Part shown: positions 32,954-43,249 of the stretch, piece after piece
Position numbering within the stretch: position 1 is the first letter of the stretch
How the letters are laid out: every line of letters starts with the position of its first letter
Source: Alistipes sp.
Lineage (GTDB): Bacteria; Bacteroidota; Bacteroidia; Bacteroidales; Rikenellaceae
NCBI GenBank assembly: GCA_017555105.1
Contig: JAFZHB010000008.1
Location: 1 to 64,000, forward strand
Reading direction: 5' to 3'
Length of the DNA: 64,000 bases
Notes under the pieces: model-generated
Seen by the model: only the letters and a program-made list of their open reading frames with translations
Database searches by the model: none
What the model was told of the DNA's origin: nothing
Position numbers and translations under genes: made by a program

Positions 32954-33718
32954 CTATTTTTGTGCCTCTACGAAGAGATCATAGGCTCCCTCGGTCATCG
33001 GAGCAAGGCTATAATCCTCCATGCGGATCGCAGCCGTAGCCTCGGGTGCCTCCTTCAGCAGACGACGGCGATTGAGACGATTCATCAGATCATAGGGCAA
33101 CTGCAGCACCCAACGCGGCAGACGATGCTGCAGGTCGAGCAGATCCCAACGAAGAATGCGCTGCACGCGCTCACGGTTGCGCTCATAGTAGGCCGTGACT
33201 GCCTCATTGCCCACCACACCCGACATCGACACCTTTTTAAAACGCATCGCCAAGAGATTTTGCAACTCCTCGGGGCGGTACTCGCGCACATGCCACGGAT
33301 TACGCGTCAGCGACATCGGCGCATTGGGCGTCGTCAGGATCAGACGGCCATTCGGGCGCAGCACGCGGTGCAACTCCTTCACAAAGCGGACATCCTCCTC
33401 GATGTGCTCGATGACCTGAAAGGTGATCACGCAGTCGAAACTCTCATCCTCATAGGGCAACGGAGGCACGGTCGTCTGGCAGAACTCCACATTATCAGGC
33501 AACTCACCCCCACCCGTGAACATGTATTTATCGATCGTCACAAAGCGGCGCACATGCGGCGCGATCACCTCGATACCATACCCCGAGCCCGTACCGATCT
33601 CCAACACATCGCCCGAGATGCGCTTCGCAGCCTCGTGGTAGGCCAAGATCGAACGCTGAAAGACGAAGTTGTCCGACGGATCACGCGAGACGCGCTCGGC
33701 AGTCTGCATGGTGCTCAT
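32954..33718 (-). CDS. Class I SAM-dependent methyltransferase
   Basis: The 254-residue protein has the methyltransferase motif I LEIGTGSGYGIE (about 40-52), the acidic strand end FVTIDKY, motif IV FDCVITFQVIEHIEE and post-motif LRPNGRLILTTPN. It looks like a Methyltransf_11 member of the UbiE/glycan type. The substrate is not evident. Its start overlaps the CvfB stop, so the two are translationally coupled. Confidence 0.85.
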   Translation of the reverse strand: MSTMQTAERVSRDPSDNFVFQRSILAYHEAAKRISGDVLEIGTGSGYGIEVIAPHVRRFVTIDKYMFTGGGELPDNVEFCQTTVPPLPYEDESFDCVITFQVIEHIEEDVRFVKELHRVLRPNGRLILTTPNAPMSLTRNPWHVREYRPEELQNLLAMRFKKVSMSGVVGNEAVTAYYERNRERVQRILRWDLLDLQHRLPRWVLQLPYDLMNRLNRRRLLKEAPEATAAIRMEDYSLAPMTEGAYDLFVEAQK

Positions 33719-34557
33719 TAGGCGCGGATCTGTTTGATACCCTCCTCGGTCTGCTCCACCTCGCGGTTCTTGAGCAGCATGCCGAGGCAGCGCTTGAAGA
33801 CCTTCTTGCTCATCTGCGTCAGGCGTGCCACCTCTTGCGGATCGCTGTTGTCGTTGATCGGCAGGAAGCCGTCGTGCTCACGGAGCAGCGCACGCAACAC
33901 CTCGACCGAGTCCTTGACCTGGGCGAAGCCCTGCTGCTGCAGGCTGATGTCAATACGGCCATCCTCGGTGATGCGACGCACATAACCCTTCGCACGCTCC
34001 CCGATCTGCACCGGACGGAAGAGCTGGTTGCGGTAGATCATACCCCAGTGACGGTTGTTCACAATCACGCGGTAGCCAATCGGACTCTCCGAGGCGATCA
34101 GCACATCCACCTCGTCGCGTACATTGACCGAGATGAGTTCGTTGTCGATGAATGACTTGAGCTTCGTTGTAGCCACACAGCGCCCCGTGATGTTATCCTC
34201 ATAGGCGTAGACGATGTAGCTGTGGCCGGCCAGAATGCCACCCTGCTGGTTACGGTTGGGCAGGAAGAGGTCCTTGCCCACCAAGCCCCAATCGAGGAAT
34301 GCTCCGTGCACGGTCTTATCCACCACCTTCAAGGCGGCAGCCTCCCCTACGCGGATCGTCGGGGTTTCGGTCGTTGCCACCAGACGGTCCTCCGAGTCGT
34401 GGTAGACAAAGACCTCCTTCTCATCCCCCACCTGATCCGTGAGCGAGGTATAACGGTTCGGGAGCAACACCTCCTGTTGCTCTTCGTCTTGGAGGTAGAG
34501 GCCGTGTTCGGTGATGCGGCTCACCGTGAGGCGATGTGTGCGTCCTGCTTTCAGCAT
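33718..34557 (-). CDS. CvfB-like S1-domain RNA-binding protein
   Basis: The 279-residue protein has the CvfB order: N-terminal S1-like barrels (LTVSRITEHGLYLQD; VVDKTVHGAFLDWGL; a third barrel ending RRITEDGRIDISLQQ) and a C-terminal winged helix (LTQMSKKVFKRCLGMLLKNREVE split across residues 250-275). CvfB proteins bind RNA and affect virulence or stress gene expression in Gram-positives; the role in Bacteroidetes is unknown. A TATCTTTG -7 box lies about 30 bp before the start. Confidence 0.85.
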   Translation of the reverse strand: MLKAGRTHRLTVSRITEHGLYLQDEEQQEVLLPNRYTSLTDQVGDEKEVFVYHDSEDRLVATTETPTIRVGEAAALKVVDKTVHGAFLDWGLVGKDLFLPNRNQQGGILAGHSYIVYAYEDNITGRCVATTKLKSFIDNELISVNVRDEVDVLIASESPIGYRVIVNNRHWGMIYRNQLFRPVQIGERAKGYVRRITEDGRIDISLQQQGFAQVKDSVEVLRALLREHDGFLPINDNSDPQEVARLTQMSKKVFKRCLGMLLKNREVEQTEEGIKQIRA

Positions 34558-34592
34558 ATGGTATTCAATTGATTTTTAATGGTGCAAAGATA

Positions 34593-37433
34593 CTACTTTT
34601 TTTTGGGCTGCGAAGCCAAGAGCGGGCGCAAAAATGCACCTGTGTAACTCTCCTTCGAGGCAGCCACCTCCTGAGGAGTGCCCTCGGCTACCACACGGCC
34701 ACCGGCCGCCCCACCTTCGGGGCCTATATCGATCAGGTGGTCGGCCACCTTGATCACATCGAGGTTGTGCTCAATGACGATCACCGTGTTACCACGATCG
34801 ACCAGCTTGCCGAGCACCTCCAAGAGCAGACGGATATCCTCAAAGTGCAGACCCGTGGTCGGCTCATCGAGGATGTAGAGCGTATGTCCCGTGTCCATCT
34901 TGGCCAGCTCCGCGGCGAGCTTGATACGCTGGCTCTCACCGCCCGAGAGGGTTGTGCAGGGCTGACCCAGGGTCAGATAGCCCAGCCCCACCTCCTGGAT
35001 GGCGCGCAGCTTCTGGTAGATCGACGGGATCGACTCGAAGAACTCGACGGCCATGTTGACGGTCATATTCAGCACATCGTTGATCGACTTACCCTTATAG
35101 CGCACCTCCAAGGTCTCGCGGTTGTAGCGGTTGCCGCCACACGCCTTGCAGCGCACATAGACATCGGGCAGGAAGTTCATCTCGATCGTCTGCACACCTG
35201 CGCCACGACACTCCTCGCAGCGACCACCGCGCACATTGAACGAGAAGTGCCCCGCCTTGTAGCCACGAATCTGGGCATCGGGGGTCTTTTCGAAGAGCTT
35301 GCGGATATCGGTAAAGACATTCGAGTAGGTGGCCGGATTGCTACGCGGCGTGCGACCGATGGGCGACTGATCCACCACCACCAGCTTGTCGATGTGCTCG
35401 ATGCCCTCCATACTTTCGTAGGGCAACGGGCGATCGAGCGAGCGATAGAGTTTTTGGCTCAGGATCGGACGCAGCGTCTCGTTGATGAGGGTCGATTTTC
35501 CCGATCCGCTGACACCTGTCACGCAGATCAGTTTACCGAGCGGGAAGCTCACATCTACCCCCTTGAGGTTATTTCCGCGTGCGCCACGCAGCGTGATCAC
35601 CTCGCCCGAGCCGGCGCGTAATTCGCTCGGCAGCTCAATGCTGCGACGCCCCGTCAGGTAGTCGGCCGTGATACTATTAGCCGAGAGGATCTCCTCATAG
35701 GTGCCCGCAGCGACAATCTTACCACCCTTTCTGCCCGCCAGAGGGCCTACATCGACAATGTAGTCGGCGGCGCGCATCATCTCCTCGTCGTGCTCCACGA
35801 CGATGACCGAGTTGCCGGCATCGCGCAGGTCTGTCAGGCTGCGGATCAGACGCTGATTGTCGCGCTGATGCAGACCAATCGAGGGCTCGTCGAGGATGTA
35901 GAGCACATTCACGAGCTTCGAGCCGATCTGTGTGGCGAGGCGGATGCGCTGGCTCTCACCGCCCGAGAGGGTGCGCGAGGCACGATCGAGCGAGAGGTAG
36001 CCCAACCCCACATCGATCAGGAAGCGCGTACGCTCACGAATCTCCTTGATGATCTCGCGGGCGATGAGCTGCTCCTTCTCATCCATGTGCGATTCGATCG
36101 TCTCGAACCAGTGGGCAAAGTCGCTGATCGACATCGCCGAGAGATCCGCGATATGTTTATCGCCGATGCGGAACTGCAACGCCTCCTTCTTCAGGCGTGA
36201 GCCCCCGCACACCGAGCAGGGTTGATAGACTAAGAACTGACCTTTCCACTTCTGACCGCGCTTCGAGTCCTCCTCTTCCATACGCTCGATGCAGCCGGCC
36301 ACGCCGTCCCACACGAGGAACTCCACCCCACCGGCCGGTGAGCTGAAGCGGCTCAGATCGATCGTCAGCGGCTCGGAGTCGCCGTAGAGCACCACATTGA
36401 GGGCGGTCTCGGAGAGGGTCGAGATCGGATCGTCGAGCGTAAAGTCGTGACGACGCCCGATCATCTCCAGCATCGCGAAGGTCATATTGTTGCGGTACTT
36501 GCCGAGCGGCTCAATTGCCCCCTCGCGGATCGAACGCTCCATGTCGGGAATGATCTTCTCCAGGTCGAAGACCGCCTCCTCACCCAAGCCGTTGCAGTGG
36601 GGACAAGCGCCCTTCGGCGAGTTGAAGGAGAAGCTGTGCGGTGCGGGATCCTCGAAGGCCACGCCCGTCGAGGGACACATCAGGTGGCGCGAGTAGAAAC
36701 GCTGCCCCTCCGTGCCGTAGTCGTAGACCGACATCGTGCCCTTGCCCTGGCGCATCGCCTCCTTGAGCGAGGTCATGATGCGGTCGGCCGAGGCCTCGCT
36801 CACGCGTAGGCGATCCACCACGAGGTCGATCGTGTGCGTCTTGTAGCGATCGAGGCGCAGGCCGTCGGAGAATTCGCGGATCTCGCCATCGATGCGTGCG
36901 TAGAGATAGCCCTTCTTGGCGAGCGACTCAAAGAGCTCGCGGTAGTGACCCTTGCGACCCTTCACCACGGGCGCCATCAGGGCGATCTTGCGCCCATCGA
37001 AGTCGGTGCGAATCAGCTCGGCGATGCGCTCGTCGCTGTAGTGCACCATGCGCTCCCCCGTGATGGGCGAATAGGCGCGCGAGGCACGCGCATAGAGCAG
37101 ACGCAGGAAGTCGTTGATCTCGGTCACGGTGCCTACGGTCGAACGGGGGTTCTTGTTCGTGGTCTTCTGCTCGATGGCCACCACGGGGCTCAGTCCCGTG
37201 ATCTTGTCAACATCGGGACGCTCCATCGCACCGACAAAGTGGCGCGCATAGGCCGAGAGGGTCTCCATATAACGACGCTGCCCCTCGGCATAGATCGTGT
37301 CGAAGGCCAACGACGATTTGCCCGATCCGCTCAAACCGGTAATGACGACCAATTTATGGCGCGGGATCGAGAGATCGATATTTTTCAGGTTGTGCACGCG
37401 TGCACCGAGAATATGAATCTGATCGTGCTTCAT
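34593..37433 (-). CDS. uvrA: UvrABC system protein A
   Basis: The 946-residue protein is a full-length UvrA, the damage-recognition ATPase of nucleotide excision repair. It has two ABC modules: Walker [10 protein letters not shown] (about 33) and GVSGSGKST (about 640), two LSGGESQRI signatures, and zinc finger cysteines ([18 protein letters not shown]...CKACGG). A TACCTTTG -7 box lies at 37489-37496. Downstream CvfB is separated by 35 bp. Confidence 0.97.
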   Translation of the reverse strand: MKHDQIHILGARVHNLKNIDLSIPRHKLVVITGLSGSGKSSLAFDTIYAEGQRRYMETLSAYARHFVGAMERPDVDKITGLSPVVAIEQKTTNKNPRSTVGTVTEINDFLRLLYARASRAYSPITGERMVHYSDERIAELIRTDFDGRKIALMAPVVKGRKGHYRELFESLAKKGYLYARIDGEIREFSDGLRLDRYKTHTIDLVVDRLRVSEASADRIMTSLKEAMRQGKGTMSVYDYGTEGQRFYSRHLMCPSTGVAFEDPAPHSFSFNSPKGACPHCNGLGEEAVFDLEKIIPDMERSIREGAIEPLGKYRNNMTFAMLEMIGRRHDFTLDDPISTLSETALNVVLYGDSEPLTIDLSRFSSPAGGVEFLVWDGVAGCIERMEEEDSKRGQKWKGQFLVYQPCSVCGGSRLKKEALQFRIGDKHIADLSAMSISDFAHWFETIESHMDEKEQLIAREIIKEIRERTRFLIDVGLGYLSLDRASRTLSGGESQRIRLATQIGSKLVNVLYILDEPSIGLHQRDNQRLIRSLTDLRDAGNSVIVVEHDEEMMRAADYIVDVGPLAGRKGGKIVAAGTYEEILSANSITADYLTGRRSIELPSELRAGSGEVITLRGARGNNLKGVDVSFPLGKLICVTGVSGSGKSTLINETLRPILSQKLYRSLDRPLPYESMEGIEHIDKLVVVDQSPIGRTPRSNPATYSNVFTDIRKLFEKTPDAQIRGYKAGHFSFNVRGGRCEECRGAGVQTIEMNFLPDVYVRCKACGGNRYNRETLEVRYKGKSINDVLNMTVNMAVEFFESIPSIYQKLRAIQEVGLGYLTLGQPCTTLSGGESQRIKLAAELAKMDTGHTLYILDEPTTGLHFEDIRLLLEVLGKLVDRGNTVIVIEHNLDVIKVADHLIDIGPEGGAAGGRVVAEGTPQEVAASKESYTGAFLRPLLASQPKKK

Positions 37434-37565
37434 AGTGCCTCTTTAACGCCCCTTTTGCGCAAAGTGTTGTTCGTCGAGGGCGGAAAAACAAAGGTAGGCA
37501 TTTTCCCCCAAACCCGCAAGCAAGCGCATCAAAAACCACGCTGCGCCGTCGCTTTTTCAGCCACA

Positions 37566-37600
37566 GAAAAAAAGAACCCACCCGAAGGCAGGTTCTTTTC
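37566..37600 (-). terminator. Terminator after the BspA-like gene
   Basis: AAGAACC...GGTTCTT stem with inner TGCC/GGTG pairing and a TTCG loop, followed by seven T on the minus strand, 25 bp past the stop. Confidence 0.82.
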
Positions 37601-37624
37601 GCATGAATAAGGATTTAACAACTT

Positions 37625-40600
37625 TTACCAATCCGACTCCTCGCCGTCGCCCGTATCTTCACCACCGCCGGACGGGATCTCCTCCTCTATACGATCGGAA
37701 AAATCGCTCCAATATTGAGCCGTACGGTATGCATTGATAATACTATCATCGTCCGATGCCGGGACATAAATCTTAAAGTTTGCAGCCAGCTCCTGCAGGT
37801 TAAAAGTTGCACTACTAAGTTTAGGAGGCATTGTCGCCTTACAATAGAGAGCCGACAAAGATGAGCAATAAGGGAATGCCGCTTGCAGTTCCGTAATGCT
37901 CTCGGGTAGCGTTACGGTTGTTAATGAAGAACAACCAGAGAAGGTGTCAGATTGGAGGGTTGTTATTCTATTAGGTATCACAATACTAACCAACGAAGTG
38001 CAACTCCTAAATGCGCCTCTACCAAGTGAAATAAGCCCCTCTGGCAGCGTAATACTCTCAAGCGAGGTGCAAGCAAGGAATGCTTCTACATCAATCGTCG
38101 TAAGCCCCTTTGGCAATGTAATGCTTGCAAGCGAAGTACAGCTAGTAAACGTACCCATACCAATTGAGGTAACCCCCTCCGGCAGTGTAATACTCTCAAG
38201 CGATTTACAATGGTTAAATGCTTTGTAACCAATCGAGGTAACCCCCTCCGGCAGTGTAATGCTTGCAAGTGAAGTGCAATAATAAAATGCGTAATTACCA
38301 ATCGAGCTAACCCCCTCCGGCAGTGTAATACTCTTAAGCGATTTACAACTATGAAATGCGGTATTACCAATCGAGCTAACCCCCTCCGGCAGTGTGATAC
38401 TCTCAAGCGAGGTGCAACTATGAAATGCGGAATTGCCAATCGAAATGAGCCCCTCCGGCAGTGTAATGCTCGCTAGCGAAGTGCAACGAGTGAACGCCGA
38501 ATCGCCAATCGAGGTAACCCCTGCAGGAACTTCATAGGAAGTGATCCCTGCCGGAGCAAAAGCAATCAATGCGCCATTAACAATCCAACAACGATAATCC
38601 TCAGATGCATACTGTCCATGTATTTCCTTCAAAGAGGAACAACCATTGAACAGGTCAGAACCCATTGTAGAGATACTATTCGGCAGTGTAATGCTCGCAA
38701 GCGAGGTGCAATCTCTGAATGCGGAATTGCCAATCGAGCTAACCCCCTCCGGCAGTGTAATGCTCGCTAGCGATTTACAGCCGTCAAATGCTAGATCACC
38801 GATCGAAGTAAGCCCCTCGGGCAGTGTAATATTCTTAAGCGAAGGGCAATAATAGAATGTCCTGTAACCAATCGAGCTAACCCCCTCCGGCAGTGTAATA
38901 CTCTTAAGCGAGGTGCAACCATAGAATGCATCTTCACCAATCGAGACAACACCCTCCGGCAGTGTAATACTCTCAAGCGAGGTGTAATGACGGAACACCG
39001 AATCACCAATGGAGGTGACACCTGCGGGAACATCATAAGAGGTAATCCCTGCGGGGGCAAAAAGTACCAACTCGCCATCAATCACCCAGCAGCGGTGATC
39101 TTCTGAAGCATATTGGCCATAAATTTCCTTCAAGGAATAACTAGCTGAAAACCAGCTGCTCTCCAGAGTAATACTACTCGGTATCGTTATGCTGGCGAGC
39201 GATGTACAATTCCCAAATGCATGGTTACCAATCGAAGTGAGGCTCTCCGGCAGTGTAATGCTCGCTAGCGAAGAGCAATCACTGAATGCGTAACCACCAA
39301 TCGAGCTAACCCCCTCCGGCAGTGTAATGCTTGCCAGTGAAGTGCAATTAGAAAATGCATAGTTACCAATCGAAGTGAGGCTCTCTGGCAGCGTGATGCT
39401 TGCAAGCGCATCACAACTAGAGAATGCGAAATTACCAATCGAGCTAACCCCCTCCGGCAGCGTAATGCTCGTCAGCGCATCGCAAGATGCGAATGCATAA
39501 TTACCGATCGAGACAAGACCCTCCGGCAATGTAATGTTCGCTAGCGAAGAGCAATCTCTGAATGCATACATACCGATCGAGGTAATACCTTTTGAAAGCG
39601 TAACACTTTCAAGCGAGGTGCAATTCCTAAATGCATCATCATCGATCGAAAGAATACTGCCCGGCAATTTGATCTCCGTCAGCATCGTATTACCCTTGAA
39701 AATACCCGAAAGTTTCGTTACATCTCCTGCAAAGTTCAAGACGCCATAGCCCTCCGGATAGTAGATATTCGACAGCATTTTCGCACCAAATGCCTCCTTC
39801 TGATCAATCGTGCCGCCACTCGTAAAGTCATACGCCATGCAGTTCTTGGTCGAATACCAAATCTGATTGTTCGGGATATTGATCGCCTGCTCCACCTGCG
39901 CATCCTCCTTGAAATCGCTCTCGTCGATCTCCTGATCGCAGACCACCGAGAAGGCTGACATCGCGACATAGTTATTGCGCGTGATTACCTGCTTCTTGCC
40001 CGTCGATTTGATACAGCCCTTGCCATTATCGCCTCGGATCGTGATCGTAAAGCCGCCCTCGAAGGTCGTCGGGGGCATAACAATCCAGAAAAGCGTCGGG
40101 TTCTGCGGATCGTTGCTGAGCTGAACACCCTCGCCACAATCGAGCACAACGCCCTCCGTGGCCGCGTCGGTCATCTGCACCTGCGGATCGGCATTGTAGG
40201 TCGCTGTGATTAGCGCCTCGCCCGACAACTTCTCCTGCCGGTTACCCTTGACCGAGATACCCGTCACCGTGACATCCTCGCCGTAGAGCAGCAGCTTGAG
40301 GTAACCGCCGACATTGCGGAAGTAGAGAAAGACATCCGAGGTGCCCGAAGTGGTGGCCACCATCGGGTTGGCACCCGGGCCATAGGTGTCGCCCTCGCCG
40401 TGCTGCTGCACCTTGGGGAAAATATATCCGATCGCGCCGGTGCGGTCGTCGATCGTCGTGGTGGATGCATAGGGATAGACCGCCTGGATGTAGGAGATCG
40501 GGTTACCCGTGCCCAGCTGATACGACACCTGCGAGAAGGTACCACTGTTCGCACCCGTCTTGCCATCAAAACCGTAGCGCTGGTTCAGCGTGTTGCCCAG

Positions 40601-40792
40601 GAACGAGGAGATCTCATCCTCAGCATGCCAACGCATATACTTCGCCTCCTCCAGATAGGTGCGCGAGTCCGCCTCGTCGGCAATCTCGGCATACAGCGTC
40701 GGTGCACTCGGCGCGAAGGCCTCCTCCAATTCCGAGCGCGCGCATCCGATCAATACTGCCAACAGAAGTATCGATAAGGAGATTCTTTTCAT
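37625..40792 (-). CDS. BspA-like leucine-rich-repeat surface lipoprotein with fimbrillin-like N-terminus
   Basis: The 1055-residue lipoprotein (Cys17 in LLIGCARS) starts with a region of about 290 residues resembling fimbrillin/Mfa-type modules (SRTYLEEAKYMRWHAEDEIS, IQAVYPYAS). From about residue 355 to 1000 follow some 20 LRR_5 repeats of 23 residues (consensus SLASITLPEGVSSIGNYAF), interrupted twice by a longer unit containing GQYASED.RCW and APAGITSY.VPAGVTSIG. The tail is acidic and Gly-rich and ends ESDW. BspA-type proteins mediate binding to matrix proteins or other bacteria. The last residues resemble those of the 48-residue protein encoded 21 bp upstream. Confidence 0.88.
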   Translation of the reverse strand: MKRISLSILLLAVLIGCARSELEEAFAPSAPTLYAEIADEADSRTYLEEAKYMRWHAEDEISSFLGNTLNQRYGFDGKTGANSGTFSQVSYQLGTGNPISYIQAVYPYASTTTIDDRTGAIGYIFPKVQQHGEGDTYGPGANPMVATTSGTSDVFLYFRNVGGYLKLLLYGEDVTVTGISVKGNRQEKLSGEALITATYNADPQVQMTDAATEGVVLDCGEGVQLSNDPQNPTLFWIVMPPTTFEGGFTITIRGDNGKGCIKSTGKKQVITRNNYVAMSAFSVVCDQEIDESDFKEDAQVEQAINIPNNQIWYSTKNCMAYDFTSGGTIDQKEAFGAKMLSNIYYPEGYGVLNFAGDVTKLSGIFKGNTMLTEIKLPGSILSIDDDAFRNCTSLESVTLSKGITSIGMYAFRDCSSLANITLPEGLVSIGNYAFASCDALTSITLPEGVSSIGNFAFSSCDALASITLPESLTSIGNYAFSNCTSLASITLPEGVSSIGGYAFSDCSSLASITLPESLTSIGNHAFGNCTSLASITIPSSITLESSWFSASYSLKEIYGQYASEDHRCWVIDGELVLFAPAGITSYDVPAGVTSIGDSVFRHYTSLESITLPEGVVSIGEDAFYGCTSLKSITLPEGVSSIGYRTFYYCPSLKNITLPEGLTSIGDLAFDGCKSLASITLPEGVSSIGNSAFRDCTSLASITLPNSISTMGSDLFNGCSSLKEIHGQYASEDYRCWIVNGALIAFAPAGITSYEVPAGVTSIGDSAFTRCTSLASITLPEGLISIGNSAFHSCTSLESITLPEGVSSIGNTAFHSCKSLKSITLPEGVSSIGNYAFYYCTSLASITLPEGVTSIGYKAFNHCKSLESITLPEGVTSIGMGTFTSCTSLASITLPKGLTTIDVEAFLACTSLESITLPEGLISLGRGAFRSCTSLVSIVIPNRITTLQSDTFSGCSSLTTVTLPESITELQAAFPYCSSLSALYCKATMPPKLSSATFNLQELAANFKIYVPASDDDSIINAYRTAQYWSDFSDRIEEEIPSGGGEDTGDGEESDW

Positions 40793-40813
40793 AATTTTGG
40801 GAGTTTTAAAGGT

Positions 40814-40960
40814 TTACCAATCCGAGTTCGAGCCGCCACCGACCGATTCACCGCCGCCCGATTCGCCACCCTCCAGCGAGCCTGCAAAACCTTGTTCAAC
40901 ACATACATTCAACACCTCAAGTTCGGGAGTGAGGTACTCCTTCTGCAGATCTGTTTTCAT
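40814..40960 (-). CDS. 48-residue protein with Gly-rich tail, upstream of the BspA-like gene
   Basis: The short protein begins MKTDLQKEYLTPELEVLNV, continues CVEQGFAGS and ends in a Gly/Ser/Glu tail GGGSNSDW. Similar short ORFs (a TPELEV-like start, then EQGFA and a Gly-rich end) occur in Bacteroidales genomes next to fimbrillin-like lipoproteins, as far as I recall, but have no known function. It lies 21 bp before the BspA-like gene and shares the SDW end with it, so the two are probably one transcript. No signal peptide is seen. Confidence 0.65.
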   Translation of the reverse strand: MKTDLQKEYLTPELEVLNVCVEQGFAGSLEGGESGGGESVGGGSNSDW

Positions 40961-41490
40961 AGCATTTATTGTTTTGAGTTAGTAAAAAATGTTCGCTCAA
41001 AACCATACGCTCCTCTATGGTGGGGTTACTATAAAAAGAAAGTGTGGAGCAGAATTCGTCTATCTGATAAGAGGCTCTGGAATGCCCAACTAAAAATAAA
41101 CGATACAATAACCCCACACCCGTACCGTATGAGTTAAAAACACATACCAATACAGATGATGAGTGTCGTTCGTTATCCTTTTAGTTGTTGAAATTTTCCA
41201 GATTTCTTATCAAGGATAAAAGCGAATACACTTTCATCAAAATATGTCCGTCGAGGGATATAGCATCCCGCAACATTACAAAGTTAGCGATTTTTTCGCA
41301 AATCGCAAGCCGACCGCACAAAATCCCTCGGCCAGACCTCTATTTTAAGAGCCTCCGAAAATTAATCCCTCCCTCTTTTCGTAAATTCTCATAAATTTCA
41401 TATTTTTGTAACCTCGGAGGTTTTGTGTTGCAGCGATTGCGTGTCGCACAGCCTCGCGGCGAAAGAGGAAGATACTAATCCAAAGTAAAT
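40961..41490. other. Intergenic region with a possible long leader
   Basis: No gene is supported here. Plus strand: -7 box TATTTTTG just after 41400 serves the permease gene. Minus strand: a consensus promoter at 41279-41309 would give the 48-residue gene a leader of about 310 nt. The leader DNA is AT-rich, and I found no riboswitch or convincing long hairpin in it. Confidence 0.45.
41279..41309 (-). promoter_or_regulatory. Putative promoter of the BspA-like operon
   Basis: On the minus strand TTG (41306-41308) and TAACTTTG (41279-41286) are 19 bp apart. Confidence 0.5.
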
Positions 41491-42783
41491 ATGCTTAACA
41501 AACTTTTCGGGTTCGATGCACAGCGAACCACCATCAAAAGGGAGATCCTCGCCGGTCTCACCACCTTCCTGACGATGTCCTACATCCTGGCCGTCAACCC
41601 CACGATCTTCAGCCAGCTGGACGGCATGCCGCAGGGTGCAGTCTTTACCTCGACTGCGCTGGCCGCCATCATTGGCTGCTTGGCGATGGCCTTCATCGGC
41701 AAGCTCCCCTTCGGTCTGGCGCCCGGTATGGGTCTCAACGCCTTCTTTGTCTATAGCGTCTGCCTCGGTATGGGCTACTCGTGGCAGTTTGCGCTGACCG
41801 CCGTATTGATCGAGGGTCTGATCTTCATCATCCTAACGCTGACCAATGTGCGTGAGGCAATCGCTATGGCCATCCCCGCCAGTCTGAGAAACGCCATCGG
41901 CGCAGGTATCGGTCTCTTCATCGCCTTCATCGGTCTGGAGAGTGCAGGTGTAGTTTCGCAGAGCGACACGACGCTTGTAACCCTCGGCGACATCACCTCG
42001 GGTCAGGCGCTCCTCGCCCTGATTGGTCTGGTGATTACGGGTTTTATGTATGCAAAGAAACTCCCCGGTGCTATTCTGCTCGGTATCATCATCACGATGC
42101 TGATCGGTATCCCGATGGGTGTCACGGACTTCAAGGGCCTCGTTGCACTGCCCGACTCGCCCGCCCCGATCTTCTGCCAGTTTGAGTTCGATAAGATCTT
42201 TACGATCGATATGCTTGTGATCGTCTTTACCTTCATCTTCATCGATATGTTCGATACGCTGGGTACGCTCGTAGGCGTCTGCACAAAGGCGGATATGGTA
42301 GATAAGGATGGTAATATCGAGCGTTTGAATCCGGCTTTTATGGCCGATGCCATTGCCACGACGGCCGGCGCACTGCTCGGTACTTCGACCACGACGACCT
42401 ATGTAGAGAGCGCCACGGGTGTAGCCCAGGGCGGTCGCTCGGGTCTGACGGCGCTCTTCGTGGGTATCTGCTTCGCAGTAGCCATGCTCTTCTCGCCGCT
42501 CTTCCTCTCGATCCCGGCAGCAGCTACGGCACCGGCGCTCATCATCGTGGGTCTGCTGATGCTCGAGCCGGTCGTGAAGATCCCGTTCGATGACTTCTCG
42601 GAGTCGATCCCGGCCTTCATCTGCCTCATCACGATGCCCTTCACCTACTCGATCTCGAACGGCATTCTGCTCGGCATGATCGCCTATGTGGTGATGAATG
42701 TCATCTGCGGCCACTTCAAGAAGCTCACCCCTGCCATGTATATCCTGGCTGTCATCTTCACCTTGAAGTTCATCTTTATCTAA
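41491..42783 (+). CDS. Purine permease, AzgA/PbuG-type (NCS2)
   Basis: The 430-residue membrane protein matches hypoxanthine/guanine/adenine permeases: the N-terminal REILAGLTTFLTMSYILAVNP, GLAPGMGLNAFF and FIFIDMFDTLGTLVGV, and TSTTTTYVESATGVAQGGRSG are diagnostic of this group. It imports purine bases with protons. The leader of about 75 nt does not contain the purine riboswitch core. Single-gene unit ended by a terminator. Confidence 0.94.
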   Translation: MLNKLFGFDAQRTTIKREILAGLTTFLTMSYILAVNPTIFSQLDGMPQGAVFTSTALAAIIGCLAMAFIGKLPFGLAPGMGLNAFFVYSVCLGMGYSWQFALTAVLIEGLIFIILTLTNVREAIAMAIPASLRNAIGAGIGLFIAFIGLESAGVVSQSDTTLVTLGDITSGQALLALIGLVITGFMYAKKLPGAILLGIIITMLIGIPMGVTDFKGLVALPDSPAPIFCQFEFDKIFTIDMLVIVFTFIFIDMFDTLGTLVGVCTKADMVDKDGNIERLNPAFMADAIATTAGALLGTSTTTTYVESATGVAQGGRSGLTALFVGICFAVAMLFSPLFLSIPAAATAPALIIVGLLMLEPVVKIPFDDFSESIPAFICLITMPFTYSISNGILLGMIAYVVMNVICGHFKKLTPAMYILAVIFTLKFIFI

Positions 42784-42815
42784 AGAGAAGCCCCTCACAA
42801 GGGTCTATAGAAACG

Positions 42816-42849
42816 ACAAACGGCAGGAGTGATCCTGCCGTTTGTTTTT
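42816..42849 (+). terminator. Terminator of the purine permease gene
   Basis: ACAAACGGCAGGA/TCCTGCCGTTTGT stem, followed by a T run, 33 bp past the stop. Confidence 0.93.
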
Positions 42850-42875
42850 GTAGGTTACCAAAGCCTGCGCCTCGA

Positions 42876-43097
42876 TTAATACTCCTCCTCGTTAAAGAAG
42901 AAGTCATCCTTCGAGGGGTAGTCGGGCCAGATATCCTCGATCGACTCGTAGATATCACCCTCGTCCTCGATCTCCTGCAGGTTCTCCAGCACCTCGAGCG
43001 GTGCACCAGAACGCGTTGCGTAGTCGATCAATTCCTCTTTCGTTGCCGGCCAGGGTGCGTCTTCCAATTTGGAAGCCAATTCAAGTGTCCAATACAT
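42876..43097 (-). CDS. DUF2795 domain protein
   Basis: I start it at 43097 (MYWTLELASKLEDAPWPATK); the upstream in-frame extension is not protein-like and covers the promoter. The 73-residue acidic protein is the small DUF2795-type protein found throughout Bacteroidetes, recognisable by WPATKEELIDYATRSGAP and the Glu/Asp-rich end. Function unknown, probably conserved and essential-like. It converges with the purine permease. Confidence 0.88.
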   Translation of the reverse strand: MYWTLELASKLEDAPWPATKEELIDYATRSGAPLEVLENLQEIEDEGDIYESIEDIWPDYPSKDDFFFNEEEY

Positions 43098-43249
43098 ATT
43101 AAAAAGTTTTAAGTTACTATGTATCAACGAATAACCCTCGAAATCAACCGCATGCGGCTGTTTTCGGAGTGCAAAAGTATAAAAAAAATGTCTGCGAACA
43201 AATAAATGCGACAAAAAAGAGGAATTTCTCGGATTTGGTAATCAACCTA

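Noticed and set aside
37900..39650. Regular DNA repeats that could be read as a CRISPR or satellite array
   Set aside because: The 69-bp period encodes LRR_5 units in an open frame, and there are no unique spacers or cas genes.
41420..41490. Purine riboswitch in the leader of the purine permease gene
   Set aside because: The leader is only about 75 nt and lacks the conserved junction sequences of that riboswitch.
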